Below, one piece after another: positions 1 to 8,805 of a DNA stretch of 64,000 bases. Every line of letters begins with the position of its first letter. Within the stretch, counting starts at the first letter, position 1. The notes below the pieces were generated by a model, which ran no database searches, had not been told where the DNA came from, and saw only the letters and a program-made list of their open reading frames with translations. Made by a program: the position numbers and the translations under genes. This stretch comes from Pseudomonas chlororaphis subsp. piscium (lineage in GTDB: Bacteria > Pseudomonadota > Gammaproteobacteria > Pseudomonadales > Pseudomonadaceae): positions 4,154,001 through 4,218,000 of the forward strand of contig NZ_CP027707.1 in the NCBI RefSeq assembly GCF_003850345.1, written 5' to 3'.

Positions 1-1
1 A

Positions 2-691
2 GGTTGCAAGGTCATTGCCGGGCAGGGGCTTGGCCGCAAGGAAATTCAGCATGCCTATCGCATGGCGATCGCCAGCGGGTATGCCGACGAATTCGATCAC
101 TGGAACCTGTGGACGGACGCGGAGCTGGCGGGCCAGGAACTCGCCCACAAGCGCCAGCGCAAGAACGTGCTGATCTCCGTTCCCGAGAAGCATGATGAAG
201 GTCTCTATACCGCCAGCCTCCTGCTCCATGCCGAAAACGAGCTGATGCTCGACCACCTGACGGGACAGCATGTGCAAGGCATGGTGCTGCTCGAAGCGTG
301 CCGCCAGATGTTCCTGGCGGTAACGGAGCGCTTCCACCTGGACGACTACAAACCGCATAAACGCTACTTCGTCCTCAACGAGATGAATGTCCGCTACACC
401 GCCTTCGCCTTCCCGCTGCCGGCGCAGATCCGCTATCGCTTGATCGACCTGAAGCAACCACGCCCCGACCGCGTCGAAGTGCAGGCAATGATGGAGGTCT
501 GGCAGGGCGAACAGCCCGTCACTGGCGTGGAGGTCAAGTTCTGCGTCATGGATGCCGAGCGACTCGGTCTGCGCGAGGCCACCCTCGCCTCTCGCGCCCT
601 GTCCTCGCAAGTCAGCACCTTGCGCCGCCGCTTGCGCATGACCCCGTGCACCGATGCGCAGTTGATGACCGAGCCAATTCCCACCCTCTGA
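2..691 (+). CDS. AfsA-type A-factor (gamma-butyrolactone) biosynthesis hotdog protein, 5' end outside window
   Basis: The reading frame is open from the window edge, so the gene is partial at its N terminus. About 230 residues are visible. An internal ATG at 62 is not a convincing start, because protein-like sequence continues upstream of it. The visible part looks like the C-terminal hotdog unit of the AfsA/ScbA family, with the characteristic GMVLLEACRQM stretch at roughly residues 93-103 of the part from 62. Family members join a beta-ketoacyl chain to a glycerol-derived C3 unit to make butenolide or butyrolactone signals. Family membership comes from overall resemblance; the product is inferred. 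It is followed at 50 bp by a phosphatase gene, and dephosphorylation is a step of the A-factor route, so the two may work together. Confidence 0.72.
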   Translation, partial: GCKVIAGQGLGRKEIQHAYRMAIASGYADEFDHWNLWTDAELAGQELAHKRQRKNVLISVPEKHDEGLYTASLLLHAENELMLDHLTGQHVQGMVLLEACRQMFLAVTERFHLDDYKPHKRYFVLNEMNVRYTAFAFPLPAQIRYRLIDLKQPRPDRVEVQAMMEVWQGEQPVTGVEVKFCVMDAERLGLREATLASRALSSQVSTLRRRLRMTPCTDAQLMTEPIPTL

Positions 692-741
692 TCCAATCGT
701 CCGCTTGCACCCAGGTGCAAGCGGCCTTTCGAGTAATCCCA

Positions 742-1440
742 ATGAAAGCACGAAGAATCGCGTTCTTCGACGTCGATGAAACCCTCATCGACCTCAAGAG
801 CATGTTCAGTTTCCGAGCCTTCTACTTCCGCCGGCTATGGGGAGAGGAACGGGGCAATGAGGCGGAAGCTGCCTGCGCCAAACGCATCAATGAGTACGTC
901 AGAAAAGGTTTCGATCGCTGCGCCATCAACACGCTGTTCTACGAAGACTTCCGCGACCACCAGCCGGACCTGGTGGCCGATGCGGCCCTGGCCTGGTACG
1001 TCCAGGAAAGGACACGCTCGGGATTCTTCATCCTTCCAGTCCTGCAGGCACTTCAGAAGCACCAGAGCAACGCAGACATAGTCGCCTTCGTCTCGGGCTC
1101 GGCCGTGGAGTTTCTGGCTCCCCTGGCGGCAGAGCTTGGTGTGACCCACGTTCTGGCAAATCGAATGGAGACGCGCGACGGGCGTTTCACCGGCCAGCTC
1201 ATCCCACCGCAAACCATTGGGCTGGGCAAACAGCAAGCGGCCTTGCGCCTGATGGACAGGCTCAACGTCGATCCGGCCGACTGCTACGGATACGGCGATC
1301 ACCTGACGGACCTCCCCCTCCTGATGAGCATCGGCAACCCCACCGTGGTGGCAGGCGACCCGGCCCTGCTCAGGCATGCAGCGCAACTTGACTGGCCAAT
1401 CCTCTACCCCGACGCCGCCCTGCATCGAGGAGCACCATGA
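742..1440 (+). CDS. HAD-superfamily (IB, SerB-like) phosphatase
   Basis: A 232-aa protein. ATG 742 is chosen over the upstream in-frame start at 646, which would lie inside the preceding gene. Motif I is FFDVDETLID near residues 7-16 (catalytic DxDxT). Motif II is SGSA around residue 118. The acidic motif is GYGDHLTDLPLL near residue 184. There is no signal peptide, so it is cytosolic. Family members remove phosphate from small molecules. Next to an AfsA-type gene, a butenolide phosphate or related intermediate is a reasonable substrate, but that is inference. Its stop overlaps the start of the next gene by four bases (ATGA), implying translational coupling. Confidence 0.8.
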   Translation: MKARRIAFFDVDETLIDLKSMFSFRAFYFRRLWGEERGNEAEAACAKRINEYVRKGFDRCAINTLFYEDFRDHQPDLVADAALAWYVQERTRSGFFILPVLQALQKHQSNADIVAFVSGSAVEFLAPLAAELGVTHVLANRMETRDGRFTGQLIPPQTIGLGKQQAALRLMDRLNVDPADCYGYGDHLTDLPLLMSIGNPTVVAGDPALLRHAAQLDWPILYPDAALHRGAP

Positions 1441-2006
1441 TGTCGTTTCACGTGTTCGCCTTCAGCCGTCTGGCGGTAATGGCCAGCCTAGCCCTCTGGT
1501 TGAGCATCGCCGTCCTCAACAACCTCACCGACCCGGAAACCAACCGCTTCCATATCGGCAACACGCTTTCCATGGTGTTGCTGGAAGAAGAGGAACTGCT
1601 GGGCGTGGCTCTGCGTTGGCGTGCCTGGCCGGCGCACTGGGCCGAAGCAACGCTGTACGCGGTGGCAGGCATTCAGGTCGCCGTTTCGGCATTGCTCTGG
1701 TATGCGGCATTCGGCTACGTCAAGGCCTGGCGCCTGGGCAGTCGTGCCGTTCTGGACAGCGCACGCAACCGCGCCGTCGTCGCCCTGACCTGCTTCCTGT
1801 TGCTGTGGTTCGGCTTCATCTGTGGCGGCCTGTGGTTCGGCTACTGGCTGAAGCAGGGGGCCATTCAATCCGTCCACATGACCCTGATCCTGATTGGCCT
1901 GGTCGCCCTGCTCTTCGTCCAGGGCGAGCCTCAGTCACGGCCAGGGGTACAGCCCTCCGCCCCTGGCACGCCAGGCAGTCAACCGCTCGAAAGGAGCCTT
2001 CCATGA
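1437..2006 (+). CDS. DUF2165-family small integral membrane protein
   Basis: A 189-aa protein with about four hydrophobic helices (roughly residues 9-27, 70-95, 117-140 and 147-164) and a proline-rich tail of about 25 residues. The AVLNNLTDPETN segment after the first helix, followed by a short LSM-containing segment, is typical of DUF2165, whose function is unknown. The gene overlaps the phosphatase upstream (1437-1440) and the secreted protein downstream (2003-2006) by ATGA junctions, so the three are probably one transcription and translation unit. The long tail is unusual for the family and contains no recognisable motif. Confidence 0.75.
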   Translation: MMSFHVFAFSRLAVMASLALWLSIAVLNNLTDPETNRFHIGNTLSMVLLEEEELLGVALRWRAWPAHWAEATLYAVAGIQVAVSALLWYAAFGYVKAWRLGSRAVLDSARNRAVVALTCFLLLWFGFICGGLWFGYWLKQGAIQSVHMTLILIGLVALLFVQGEPQSRPGVQPSAPGTPGSQPLERSLP

Positions 2007-2671
2007 TCTCGTCAGTTCGCACCGCAAGCGTTGCCCTCGCCCTTGCCCTGGCAACGACCACCGCCATCGCCAACACCGACTCGCCCAAGGAGAAACCTGC
2101 CATGAACCAGCCCGCCACCCGCCCGATCGCAGTGCCTTCTGGCTACCAGGAGTCCGATCGCCGCCAGGTGACGGTCGATGACGAGCAAGGGGTACTCACA
2201 AGGTACGTCCGCACCGATGGCCGCAACGCGCGGCTGGGTGGCGAACACTTCAGCACCCTGGTTTCGGACACCGGCGTGCTCAAGGGTTTCGCCAATATGT
2301 CGCTGGACCTGATCGGCAAGCCCCTGCCGTCGCGCGAACGCGCCGAGGAAGTAGCCAGGCTGTTTCTCCAGCAGCATGCCCCCGACCTGATCGAGCGCAT
2401 GAAGATCAGTTGGATCGAATCCCACGACGAGCCGTTGAAGGTCACGCACGAGGGTCGCGAGGAGGTCGTCACCTTGAGCGGCATGAAAGTCAAGGCACGC
2501 AACCTGGCTGACGGTCGGTGGTTCTGGATCATCGTCGGCAGCGACGGGAAACCCATGGTGTTCGAACGCGACATCGTCTGGATCACCTTCCCCGGCAAGC
2601 GCAAGACCGAGAAATGGCTGCATGACAGTTGGCTGGCAACCCAGCCTGCCCCTTTGGCCCAGCCACTCTGA
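2003..2671 (+). CDS. secreted protein of unknown function
   Basis: A 222-aa protein with an N-terminal signal peptide (hydrophobic stretch at residues 6-22, cleavage likely after an Ala-Ile-Ala type site). ATG 2003 overlaps the preceding stop and is preceded by AAAGGAG, which supports this start. The mature part is soluble and charged, rich in beta-type segments. It ends in a region with WFWIIVGSDGKP, faintly like PepSY-type periplasmic domains, but I do not recognise the family. It is the last gene before the efflux operon, separated by about 40 bp, so it may be co-transcribed with the pump. Confidence 0.7.
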   Translation: MISSVRTASVALALALATTTAIANTDSPKEKPAMNQPATRPIAVPSGYQESDRRQVTVDDEQGVLTRYVRTDGRNARLGGEHFSTLVSDTGVLKGFANMSLDLIGKPLPSRERAEEVARLFLQQHAPDLIERMKISWIESHDEPLKVTHEGREEVVTLSGMKVKARNLADGRWFWIIVGSDGKPMVFERDIVWITFPGKRKTEKWLHDSWLATQPAPLAQPL

Positions 2672-2713
2672 CGCCGCCGTCAGGGCCAGGTGAACCATCT
2701 TTGGGAGTCAATC

Positions 2714-3973
2714 ATGCGTATCTGCAGTTCCAACAGCATCAAGCACGCCTTGGCGCTGGTCGCCGTCAGCACGCTGAGCGCTTGCGGCCAGTCCGAACAG
2801 GGAGCGACTGCTGAACAATCGCCCCCCGTGGTCAGCGTCGCGGATGTCGTCGTCCAGCCTCTCGCCGATTGGGACGAATTCTCAGGCCGGCTTCAAGCCC
2901 CAGAGTCAGTCGAGCTACGGCCACGGGTCTCCGGGCATATCGACCGCGTTCTGTTTCGCGACGGCTCGCTCGTCAAGAAGGGCGATCTGTTGTTCCAGAT
3001 CGACCCCAGGCCCTTTCAGGCCGAGGTCGATCGCCTGGACGCACAGCTGCAACAGGCCCGCGCCAGGCAGACCCGCGCCGCCAGTGAAGCCCAGCGCGGC
3101 GAGAAGCTGCGGGCCAACCAGGCGATTTCCGCCGAGCTGGCTGACGCGCGCAAGACGGCGTACCAGGAAGCCAGTTCCGCCGTTGCGGCGACCCGTGCCC
3201 AACTCGAAGCCGCACGCCTGAACCTGAGCTTCACCCGCATCACGGCCCCCATAGACGGCCGCATCAGTCGAGCCCAGGTGACCGCCGGGAATCTGGTCAA
3301 TGAGGGGGCGACACTGCTCACCACGATAGTGGGCACCAAGGAGCTCCATGCGTACTTCGATATCGATGAAGCCACCTACCTGAAGCAGGTTCGTCGCATA
3401 CCCAGCGAAAAAGCCCTCGCCCACTCGCGCGTGCCGGTGCATCTGGCACTGAGTACCGATGAACGACCGGCGTACGAAGGTCGCCTGGACTTCCTCGACA
3501 ACCAGGTCAATCCGCGTACCGGTACCCTGCAGGCACGCGCTGTCGTCGACAACGGCGCAAACGAGCTGACACCCGGGCTCTACGTTCGCCTGCAATTACC
3601 CGCCAGCGACCTCTACCCCGCCACGCTGGTCCGGGACGAAGCGATTGGCACCGACCTTGGCAATCGCTTCGTACTGGTGCTGGGCAAGGACGCGGTGGTG
3701 AGCTATCGCGCCGTCCGGCTCGGCCCCAAGGTCGAAGGCCTGCGCGTGATCCGCGAGGGTCTGCAGGAGGGCGAGCGCATCCTGGTCAATGGCCTGCAGC
3801 GCGCCCGTCCTGGCGCCAGGGTTACGCCGGAACAGGTGGCAATGGCGACCGATGAGGTGCTGGCTCGCCTGACGCGGCTGAATACCTCAATAGAACCGAC
3901 GCCCGTCGCCCTCCAGGACTACGAACCAACGCCTGTCGCACAGCAAGGCCGAGAGCGGAGGACATCGCCATGA
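2714..3973 (+). CDS. RND efflux periplasmic adaptor, MexE-like lipoprotein
   Basis: A 419-aa membrane fusion protein. ATG 2714 is chosen over 2690 because GGGAG lies about 8 bases upstream and the signal peptide begins there. A lipobox (LSAC) places the lipid anchor near residue 25. The lipoyl/hairpin/beta-barrel order of MexA/MexE adaptors is clear, with RPRVSGHIDRV and LFQIDPRPFQ around residues 75-110 and a coiled-coil hairpin at about 110-175. It bridges the inner-membrane pump and an outer-membrane channel. It overlaps the pump gene by four bases. The C-terminal 30 residues hold an imperfect repeat (PTPVALQDYE, PTPVAQQGRE). Confidence 0.9.
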   Translation: MRICSSNSIKHALALVAVSTLSACGQSEQGATAEQSPPVVSVADVVVQPLADWDEFSGRLQAPESVELRPRVSGHIDRVLFRDGSLVKKGDLLFQIDPRPFQAEVDRLDAQLQQARARQTRAASEAQRGEKLRANQAISAELADARKTAYQEASSAVAATRAQLEAARLNLSFTRITAPIDGRISRAQVTAGNLVNEGATLLTTIVGTKELHAYFDIDEATYLKQVRRIPSEKALAHSRVPVHLALSTDERPAYEGRLDFLDNQVNPRTGTLQARAVVDNGANELTPGLYVRLQLPASDLYPATLVRDEAIGTDLGNRFVLVLGKDAVVSYRAVRLGPKVEGLRVIREGLQEGERILVNGLQRARPGARVTPEQVAMATDEVLARLTRLNTSIEPTPVALQDYEPTPVAQQGRERRTSP

Positions 3974-6900
3974 ACTTCTCGCAGTTCTTTGTGCGACGTC
4001 CGATCTTCGCCATTGTCCTGTCGCTGCTCATCCTGATCGGTGGGATCGTCTCCCTGTTCCAGTTGCCGGTCAGCGAGTATCCGGAAGTCGTGCCGCCCAC
4101 CATTGTGGTGCGGGCGCAATTTCCGGGCGCGAACCCCGACGTGCTCGGCAAGACCCTAGCCTCGCCGCTGGAGCAGGCCATCACCGGCGTGGAGAACATG
4201 CTCTACATGTCCTCCCAGTCGACCTCGGACGGCTCGATGACCCTGACCCTGACCTTCGCGCTGGGGACGGACCTCAACGCCGCGCTGGTCCAGGTGCAGA
4301 GCCGGGTCACCCGCGCCACCACCCAGCTGCCTCCCGATGTCCAGCGGCTGGGCGTGACCGTGGACAAGACGTCGCCGGCGCTGGCCCAGGTCGTTCACCT
4401 GTATTCGCCGAACGGCCAGTACGACCCGACCTATCTTGCCAACTACATGACCATTCACGTCATCGACGAGCTGTACAAGATTAAGGGGGTCAGCGACATC
4501 CGCCTGCTGGGGATGGGCGACTATGCCCTGCGGGTCTGGCTGGATCCGGACAAGGTGGCTTCCTACAACCTGGCCGCGACGGATGTGATACGCGCCATCC
4601 GCGAGCAGAACCGGGAGGTCGCCGTAGGCTCTCTCGGCACACCGCCCAACGCGAGCGACAACGCCTTCCAGTTGCTCATCAACGCCCGAGGCCGGCTGGT
4701 CGACGAGGACGAGTTCGAACGCATAATCGTGCATGCCGGCGAGCGCGGCGAGATCGTCCGCCTGCGCGACGTCGCACGCATCGAACTGGGCTCGAGCCAG
4801 TATGCGCTGCGCGCGCACCTGGACGGTCGCCCTTCCGCCGCCTTGCAGATTTTCCAGGACGCGGATGCCAATTCCATCGAATTGTCCGACCGGCTTCGCA
4901 AGCGGATGAGTGAGCTCGCTCAAGACTTCCCACCGGGCGTCGAACACTCGATCGGCTACGACCCCACCATCTTCGTGCGCAGCTCCATCACCGCGGTGGT
5001 GTATACCTTGCTGGAGGCCGTCGCGCTCGTGGTGCTGGTGGTCATCCTCTTTCTGCAGACCTGGCGCGCGTCGATCATTCCCCTGGCCGCAGTGCCTGTG
5101 TCCCTGATTGGCACGCTCGCGGTCATGCAGCTGCTGGGCTTTTCCATCAACGCGCTATCGCTGTTCGGCCTGGTGCTGGCTATCGGTATCGTGGTCGACG
5201 ACGCCATCGTCGTGGTGGAGAACGTCGAGCGCAACATCGGCCTGGGCAAGTCACCCGTAGAGGCAACCCGCCAGGCCATGAAGGAAGTCACCGGCCCGGT
5301 CATCGCCACCGCCCTGGTGCTGTGCGCGGTGTTCATTCCGACCGCTTTCATCACCGGCCTCACCGGGCAGTTCTACCGGCAGTTCGCGCTCACCATCGCG
5401 ATATCGACGGTGATCTCGGCGTTCAACTCGTTGACCTTGTCGCCGGCCCTGGCGGCGATACTGCTCAAAGGCAAGGACGTGCCCAAGGATCGTCTGTCGA
5501 AGCTGATCGACCGCCTGTTCGGGGGTTGGCTGTTCCGTCCGTTCAATCGACTGTTCCAGCGGGCAAGCGCGGGTTACGTCAACCTCGCCACGCGACTGCT
5601 GCGCGCTGGTTCCATCGTCCTGATGCTGTATGTCGGCCTGCTGGGGCTGGCCTATCTGGGGCTGGAGAAAACCCCTACAGGCTTTATCCCTCAGCAGGAC
5701 AAACAGTACCTGGTCGCCTTTGCCCAGTTACCCGAAGGCGCCAGCCTGGACCGTACCGAGGCCGTCATCCTGAGGATGTCCGAGCTTGCCCTGAAGCATC
5801 CGGGGGTGGCCAATACCGTGAGTTTCAGCGGCCTGTCCATCAACGGCTTCGTCAACAGCGCGAGCGCGGGGCTCATGTTCATCCCGCTTGAATCCTTCGA
5901 TGAACGCAAGGACGCCTCGATGTCCGACACCGCCATCGCCCAGGCCTTGGCCGCCGAGTATGGGCGGATCCAGGAGGCCTTCGTGATGGTGGTTCCCCCA
6001 CCGCCCGTGGAAAGCCTGGGCTCTATCGGGGGCTTCCGGGTGCAGATCGAGGACCGCGGCAGCCTGGGGCATGAAGCGCTCTACCGGCAGATTCAGTCGC
6101 TGGTGGACAAAGCCCGGGCGCTGCCCGAACTGGCCGGCGTCTTCTCCAGCTACCAGGTGAACGTCCCGCAGATCGACGCGGATATCGATCGGGACAAGGC
6201 CAAGGCCCATGGGGTGGCGATCGACGAAATCTTCGACACCCTGCAGGTCTACCTGGGCTCGATGTACGCCAATGACTTCAACCGCTTCGGGCGGACCTAC
6301 CACGTCAATGTGCAGGCTGAGCAGGCATACCGCATGGCGCCGGAGCAGATCGGCAGGCTGAAAGTGCGCAACCGGCAGGGCGACCTCATTCCGTTGTCAT
6401 CCTTCGTCCGGATACGGGAATCGGCCGGTCCTGACCGTGTGATGCATTACAACGGTTTCCTCTCCGCCGAGATCAACGGCAGCCCGGCTCCTGGGTACAG
6501 CTCCGGCCAGTCCCAGGCGGCCATGGAACGGCTGTTGCAGCAGGAGTTGCCCAACGGCATGGCCTATGAGTGGACCGAACTGACCTACCAGCAGATTCTC
6601 GCCGGCAATACCGCCCTGCTGGTTTTCCCCTTGTGCGTGCTGCTGGCGTTCCTGGTGCTGGCCGCGCAGTACGAGAGCTGGAGCCTGCCGCTGGCAGTGG
6701 TGCTGATCGTTCCTATGACCCTGCTATCAGCCATTGCCGGGGTGCTGCTCACCGGCGGCGACAACAACATCTTCACCCAGATCAGCCTGATCGTGCTGGC
6801 GGGGCTCGCGTGCAAGAACGCCATCCTGCTGGTGGAGTTTGCCCGGGAGAAACAGCAGCAGGGCCTGGACTGCGTCAGCGCAGTGCTAAAGGCCTGCCAT

Positions 6901-7152
6901 CTGCGCTTACGCCCGATTCTGATGACGTCCATCGCCTTCATCATGGGCGTGGTGCCTTTGGTGCTGTCCTCCGGTGCCGGCGCCGAGATGCGGCGGGCCA
7001 TGGGCATCGCGGTGTTCTCGGGGATGGTCGGTGTCACCTTCTTCGGCCTGCTCCTGACGCCGGTCTTCTACGTGTGGCTGCGTCGCCTGGTGGAAAGACG
7101 CAGCCAACGGCGCGCCGCCATGAAGAAGATGCTTTGGGAGGACAAGGCATGA
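3970..7152 (+). CDS. RND multidrug efflux transporter, MexF-like
   Basis: A 1,060-aa proton-driven inner-membrane pump of normal HAE1 length. The N terminus MNFSQFFVRRPIFA and the segment ITGVENMLYMSSQ match the MexF branch closely. The intramembrane proton-relay segment GIVVDDAIVVVENVER is at about residues 404-420. The twelve-helix, two-large-loop arrangement is complete, so the pump looks functional. Known MexF relatives export chloramphenicol, quinolones and quinolone-type signals; the substrate here is unknown. Because the operon begins with an AfsA-type gene, export of a self-made signal or metabolite is possible. Only a stub of the partner outer-membrane gene follows. Confidence 0.93.
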   Translation: MNFSQFFVRRPIFAIVLSLLILIGGIVSLFQLPVSEYPEVVPPTIVVRAQFPGANPDVLGKTLASPLEQAITGVENMLYMSSQSTSDGSMTLTLTFALGTDLNAALVQVQSRVTRATTQLPPDVQRLGVTVDKTSPALAQVVHLYSPNGQYDPTYLANYMTIHVIDELYKIKGVSDIRLLGMGDYALRVWLDPDKVASYNLAATDVIRAIREQNREVAVGSLGTPPNASDNAFQLLINARGRLVDEDEFERIIVHAGERGEIVRLRDVARIELGSSQYALRAHLDGRPSAALQIFQDADANSIELSDRLRKRMSELAQDFPPGVEHSIGYDPTIFVRSSITAVVYTLLEAVALVVLVVILFLQTWRASIIPLAAVPVSLIGTLAVMQLLGFSINALSLFGLVLAIGIVVDDAIVVVENVERNIGLGKSPVEATRQAMKEVTGPVIATALVLCAVFIPTAFITGLTGQFYRQFALTIAISTVISAFNSLTLSPALAAILLKGKDVPKDRLSKLIDRLFGGWLFRPFNRLFQRASAGYVNLATRLLRAGSIVLMLYVGLLGLAYLGLEKTPTGFIPQQDKQYLVAFAQLPEGASLDRTEAVILRMSELALKHPGVANTVSFSGLSINGFVNSASAGLMFIPLESFDERKDASMSDTAIAQALAAEYGRIQEAFVMVVPPPPVESLGSIGGFRVQIEDRGSLGHEALYRQIQSLVDKARALPELAGVFSSYQVNVPQIDADIDRDKAKAHGVAIDEIFDTLQVYLGSMYANDFNRFGRTYHVNVQAEQAYRMAPEQIGRLKVRNRQGDLIPLSSFVRIRESAGPDRVMHYNGFLSAEINGSPAPGYSSGQSQAAMERLLQQELPNGMAYEWTELTYQQILAGNTALLVFPLCVLLAFLVLAAQYESWSLPLAVVLIVPMTLLSAIAGVLLTGGDNNIFTQISLIVLAGLACKNAILLVEFAREKQQQGLDCVSAVLKACHLRLRPILMTSIAFIMGVVPLVLSSGAGAEMRRAMGIAVFSGMVGVTFFGLLLTPVFYVWLRRLVERRSQRRAAMKKMLWEDKA

Positions 7153-7313
7153 GTCGCCTGTCATCCCCCGTCCACATCGGCCTGGCCGCGCTCCTGCTGA
7201 CGGGATGCACCGTTGGACCGCAGTACAGCCGCCCAGCACAGTTGCCCGCTATCGGGCCCTGGGAGGCGGCTGGCAGCCCAGTTGAAGCAGCATTTTTGTC
7301 GAAGGAGAAGTAG
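7149..7313 (+). pseudogene. truncated outer-membrane efflux lipoprotein (OprN/OprM-type), N-terminal stub only
   Basis: A 54-aa open frame overlaps the pump stop by ATGA, where mexEF-oprN operons carry the outer-membrane factor. It has a lipoprotein signal (LLLTGC) followed by VGPQYSRP, the standard start of OprM/NodT proteins (normally about 470 aa). After about 35 matching residues the sequence loses similarity and ends at the ribosome-binding site of the next gene. I read this as a large deletion that removed the channel. The pump would have to borrow another outer-membrane channel. Confidence 0.75.
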
Positions 7314-7317
7314 CGTT

Positions 7318-7794
7318 ATGAAAGCTCTCGCAGTTGCCTGTGTTCTGACAGGCCTGGTCAATGCTCTGCCCGCATCGGCGGCAGATACCCCCATTTCCGC
7401 TAATGGAGAAACCTCGATGGTCATCAGAAAGAACTATCCCACCCTGCCTGAACCGGCCGGCCCCTACTCCGTTTCGGTTCGTCACAACGACACCCTGTAC
7501 CTGTCCGGCATGACCGCATTCGGTACGCCGGCCCAGGGCAAAGACATCACCAAGCAGGCCGAAGCCATATTCGAACAGGTCAAACGCGTTACCCAGGCCG
7601 AGGGGATCGCTATGCGCGACCTCATCAAGGTGACCATCTTCGTGACCTCCATGGACGAAGTCGGCGCGTTACGTGAAGTCCTGTCGAAACACTATGAGGG
7701 TGCCTACCCGGCCAGTTCGCTGGTGAGGGTGGCCGGTTTGTTCTCGCCAGAGGTCAATATCGAGGTCGAAGCGGTATTCGCAATACTTGGCTGA
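7318..7794 (+). CDS. RidA/YjgF-family protein with signal peptide
   Basis: A 158-aa protein. GAAGGAG about 10 bases before ATG 7318 supports this start, which adds a clear signal peptide (LPASAA near residue 22). The RidA core runs from about residue 34 to the end, with GPYSVSVRHNDTLYLSG and a C-terminal VEVEAVF-like strand. The usual RidA arginine near the C terminus appears as SLVRVAGLF. Cytosolic RidA hydrolyses reactive enamines and imines; exported members are less well understood. A start at Met 417 of the next segment (7417) would give a cytosolic form of about 125 aa. It sits just behind the broken outer-membrane gene, so the deletion may have fused it to the efflux operon. Confidence 0.82.
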   Translation: MKALAVACVLTGLVNALPASAADTPISANGETSMVIRKNYPTLPEPAGPYSVSVRHNDTLYLSGMTAFGTPAQGKDITKQAEAIFEQVKRVTQAEGIAMRDLIKVTIFVTSMDEVGALREVLSKHYEGAYPASSLVRVAGLFSPEVNIEVEAVFAILG

Positions 7795-8090
7795 GTTCGG
7801 CCACGGAACCTGTGGATGGCCCTCATCGAAGAAGAGGCGCCATCCCGGTAGCGCCAGCGGTTTTGTGCCAGCAATTGGCATGCCCCGCGTTCAGGCTCGA
7901 CTCCAGGCAGAACACCGAGTACAGCGAAAAGTCATAAGACGCCCTCTTGCCAAACCAGAATACCCAACTAATGTTCCCCCCAATCAATCCATACCTGAAC
8001 ACACCGGCTTGTGAGTCGACAACCATCTCCCACAAGCCTCGATACAACGCCATTTAACCTAGACACCGACCAGGGAGTTTCGGAACCCTC

Positions 8091-8648
8091 ATGGAAGAAA
8101 CCCTTATCCTGGTGGATCAGGATGATCGCCCGACGGGCTTTGCGGAGAAACTCTTGGTCCATCAAAAGGGGCTCTTGCACCGGGCATTCTCGATTTTCAT
8201 CTTTGATCAACAGGGCCGTTTGCTGTTGCAGCAGCGAGCACTCACCAAGTACCACTCTCAAGGTTTATGGACCAATACCTGCTGCGGCCATCCCCGCCAA
8301 GGCGAGGAAACCTGCAGCGCCGCCAAACGCCGGTTACGTGAGGAAATGGGCATAGAGTGCGAGCTCCACGCCGTGGCGCATCTGCTCTATCGCGAGCAGG
8401 TTTCCAATCAATTGATCGAACATGAATATGACCATGTGTTTGCCGGTATCTATTCCCAAGACCCGATCGCCAATCCCGATGAGGCCCAGGCCTGGCAATG
8501 GCTGAGCCTGGCCGAACTGTCACAGCGCATCAGCGTTGCCCCAGAGACGTTCAGTGTCTGGTTTCGCAAGATCTTCGAGCGTCACGCAATCGCCGGCCTG
8601 CAAGATTGGCAGGCCCAGGCGCAGGCAAGCTCTTCTAGTCATGGATGA
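8091..8648 (+). CDS. idi: type 1 isopentenyl-diphosphate delta-isomerase
   Basis: A 185-aa Nudix-fold enzyme that interconverts IPP and DMAPP in the cytosol. Diagnostic features are TNTCCGHPR near residues 63-71 (catalytic Cys), the Nudix-like segment AAKRRLREEMG at about 78-88, and HEYDHVFAG around 117 (metal-binding Glu). Length and order match E. coli Idi. No carotenoid or other isoprenoid gene is visible nearby, so this is an orphan gene; Pseudomonas makes IPP and DMAPP by the MEP route and does not strictly need it. It is convergent with the sensor kinase downstream. The 296 bases before it hold no recognisable gene. Confidence 0.92.
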   Translation: MEETLILVDQDDRPTGFAEKLLVHQKGLLHRAFSIFIFDQQGRLLLQQRALTKYHSQGLWTNTCCGHPRQGEETCSAAKRRLREEMGIECELHAVAHLLYREQVSNQLIEHEYDHVFAGIYSQDPIANPDEAQAWQWLSLAELSQRISVAPETFSVWFRKIFERHAIAGLQDWQAQAQASSSSHG

Positions 8649-8805
8649 GAGCATCCGTACGACAGACCGAATGGATACTGGAGCAACAACTCCCCTCCCC
8701 TGATACCAGGCCTCCTGCGCCATGCATCAAGAGTTCCCGCTCATTCGAAACGGGCCTATATGGGCACAATCCACCTGCCGTTTTCTTACACCTGTATAAG
8801 GTGCC

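Noticed and set aside
2012-2698. 228-aa minus-strand frame opposite the secreted protein
   Set aside because: Antisense to a gene with a good signal peptide and ribosome-binding site; no recognisable domain.
7823-8053. 76-aa minus-strand frame before idi
   Set aside because: No recognisable family; start and context unsupported.
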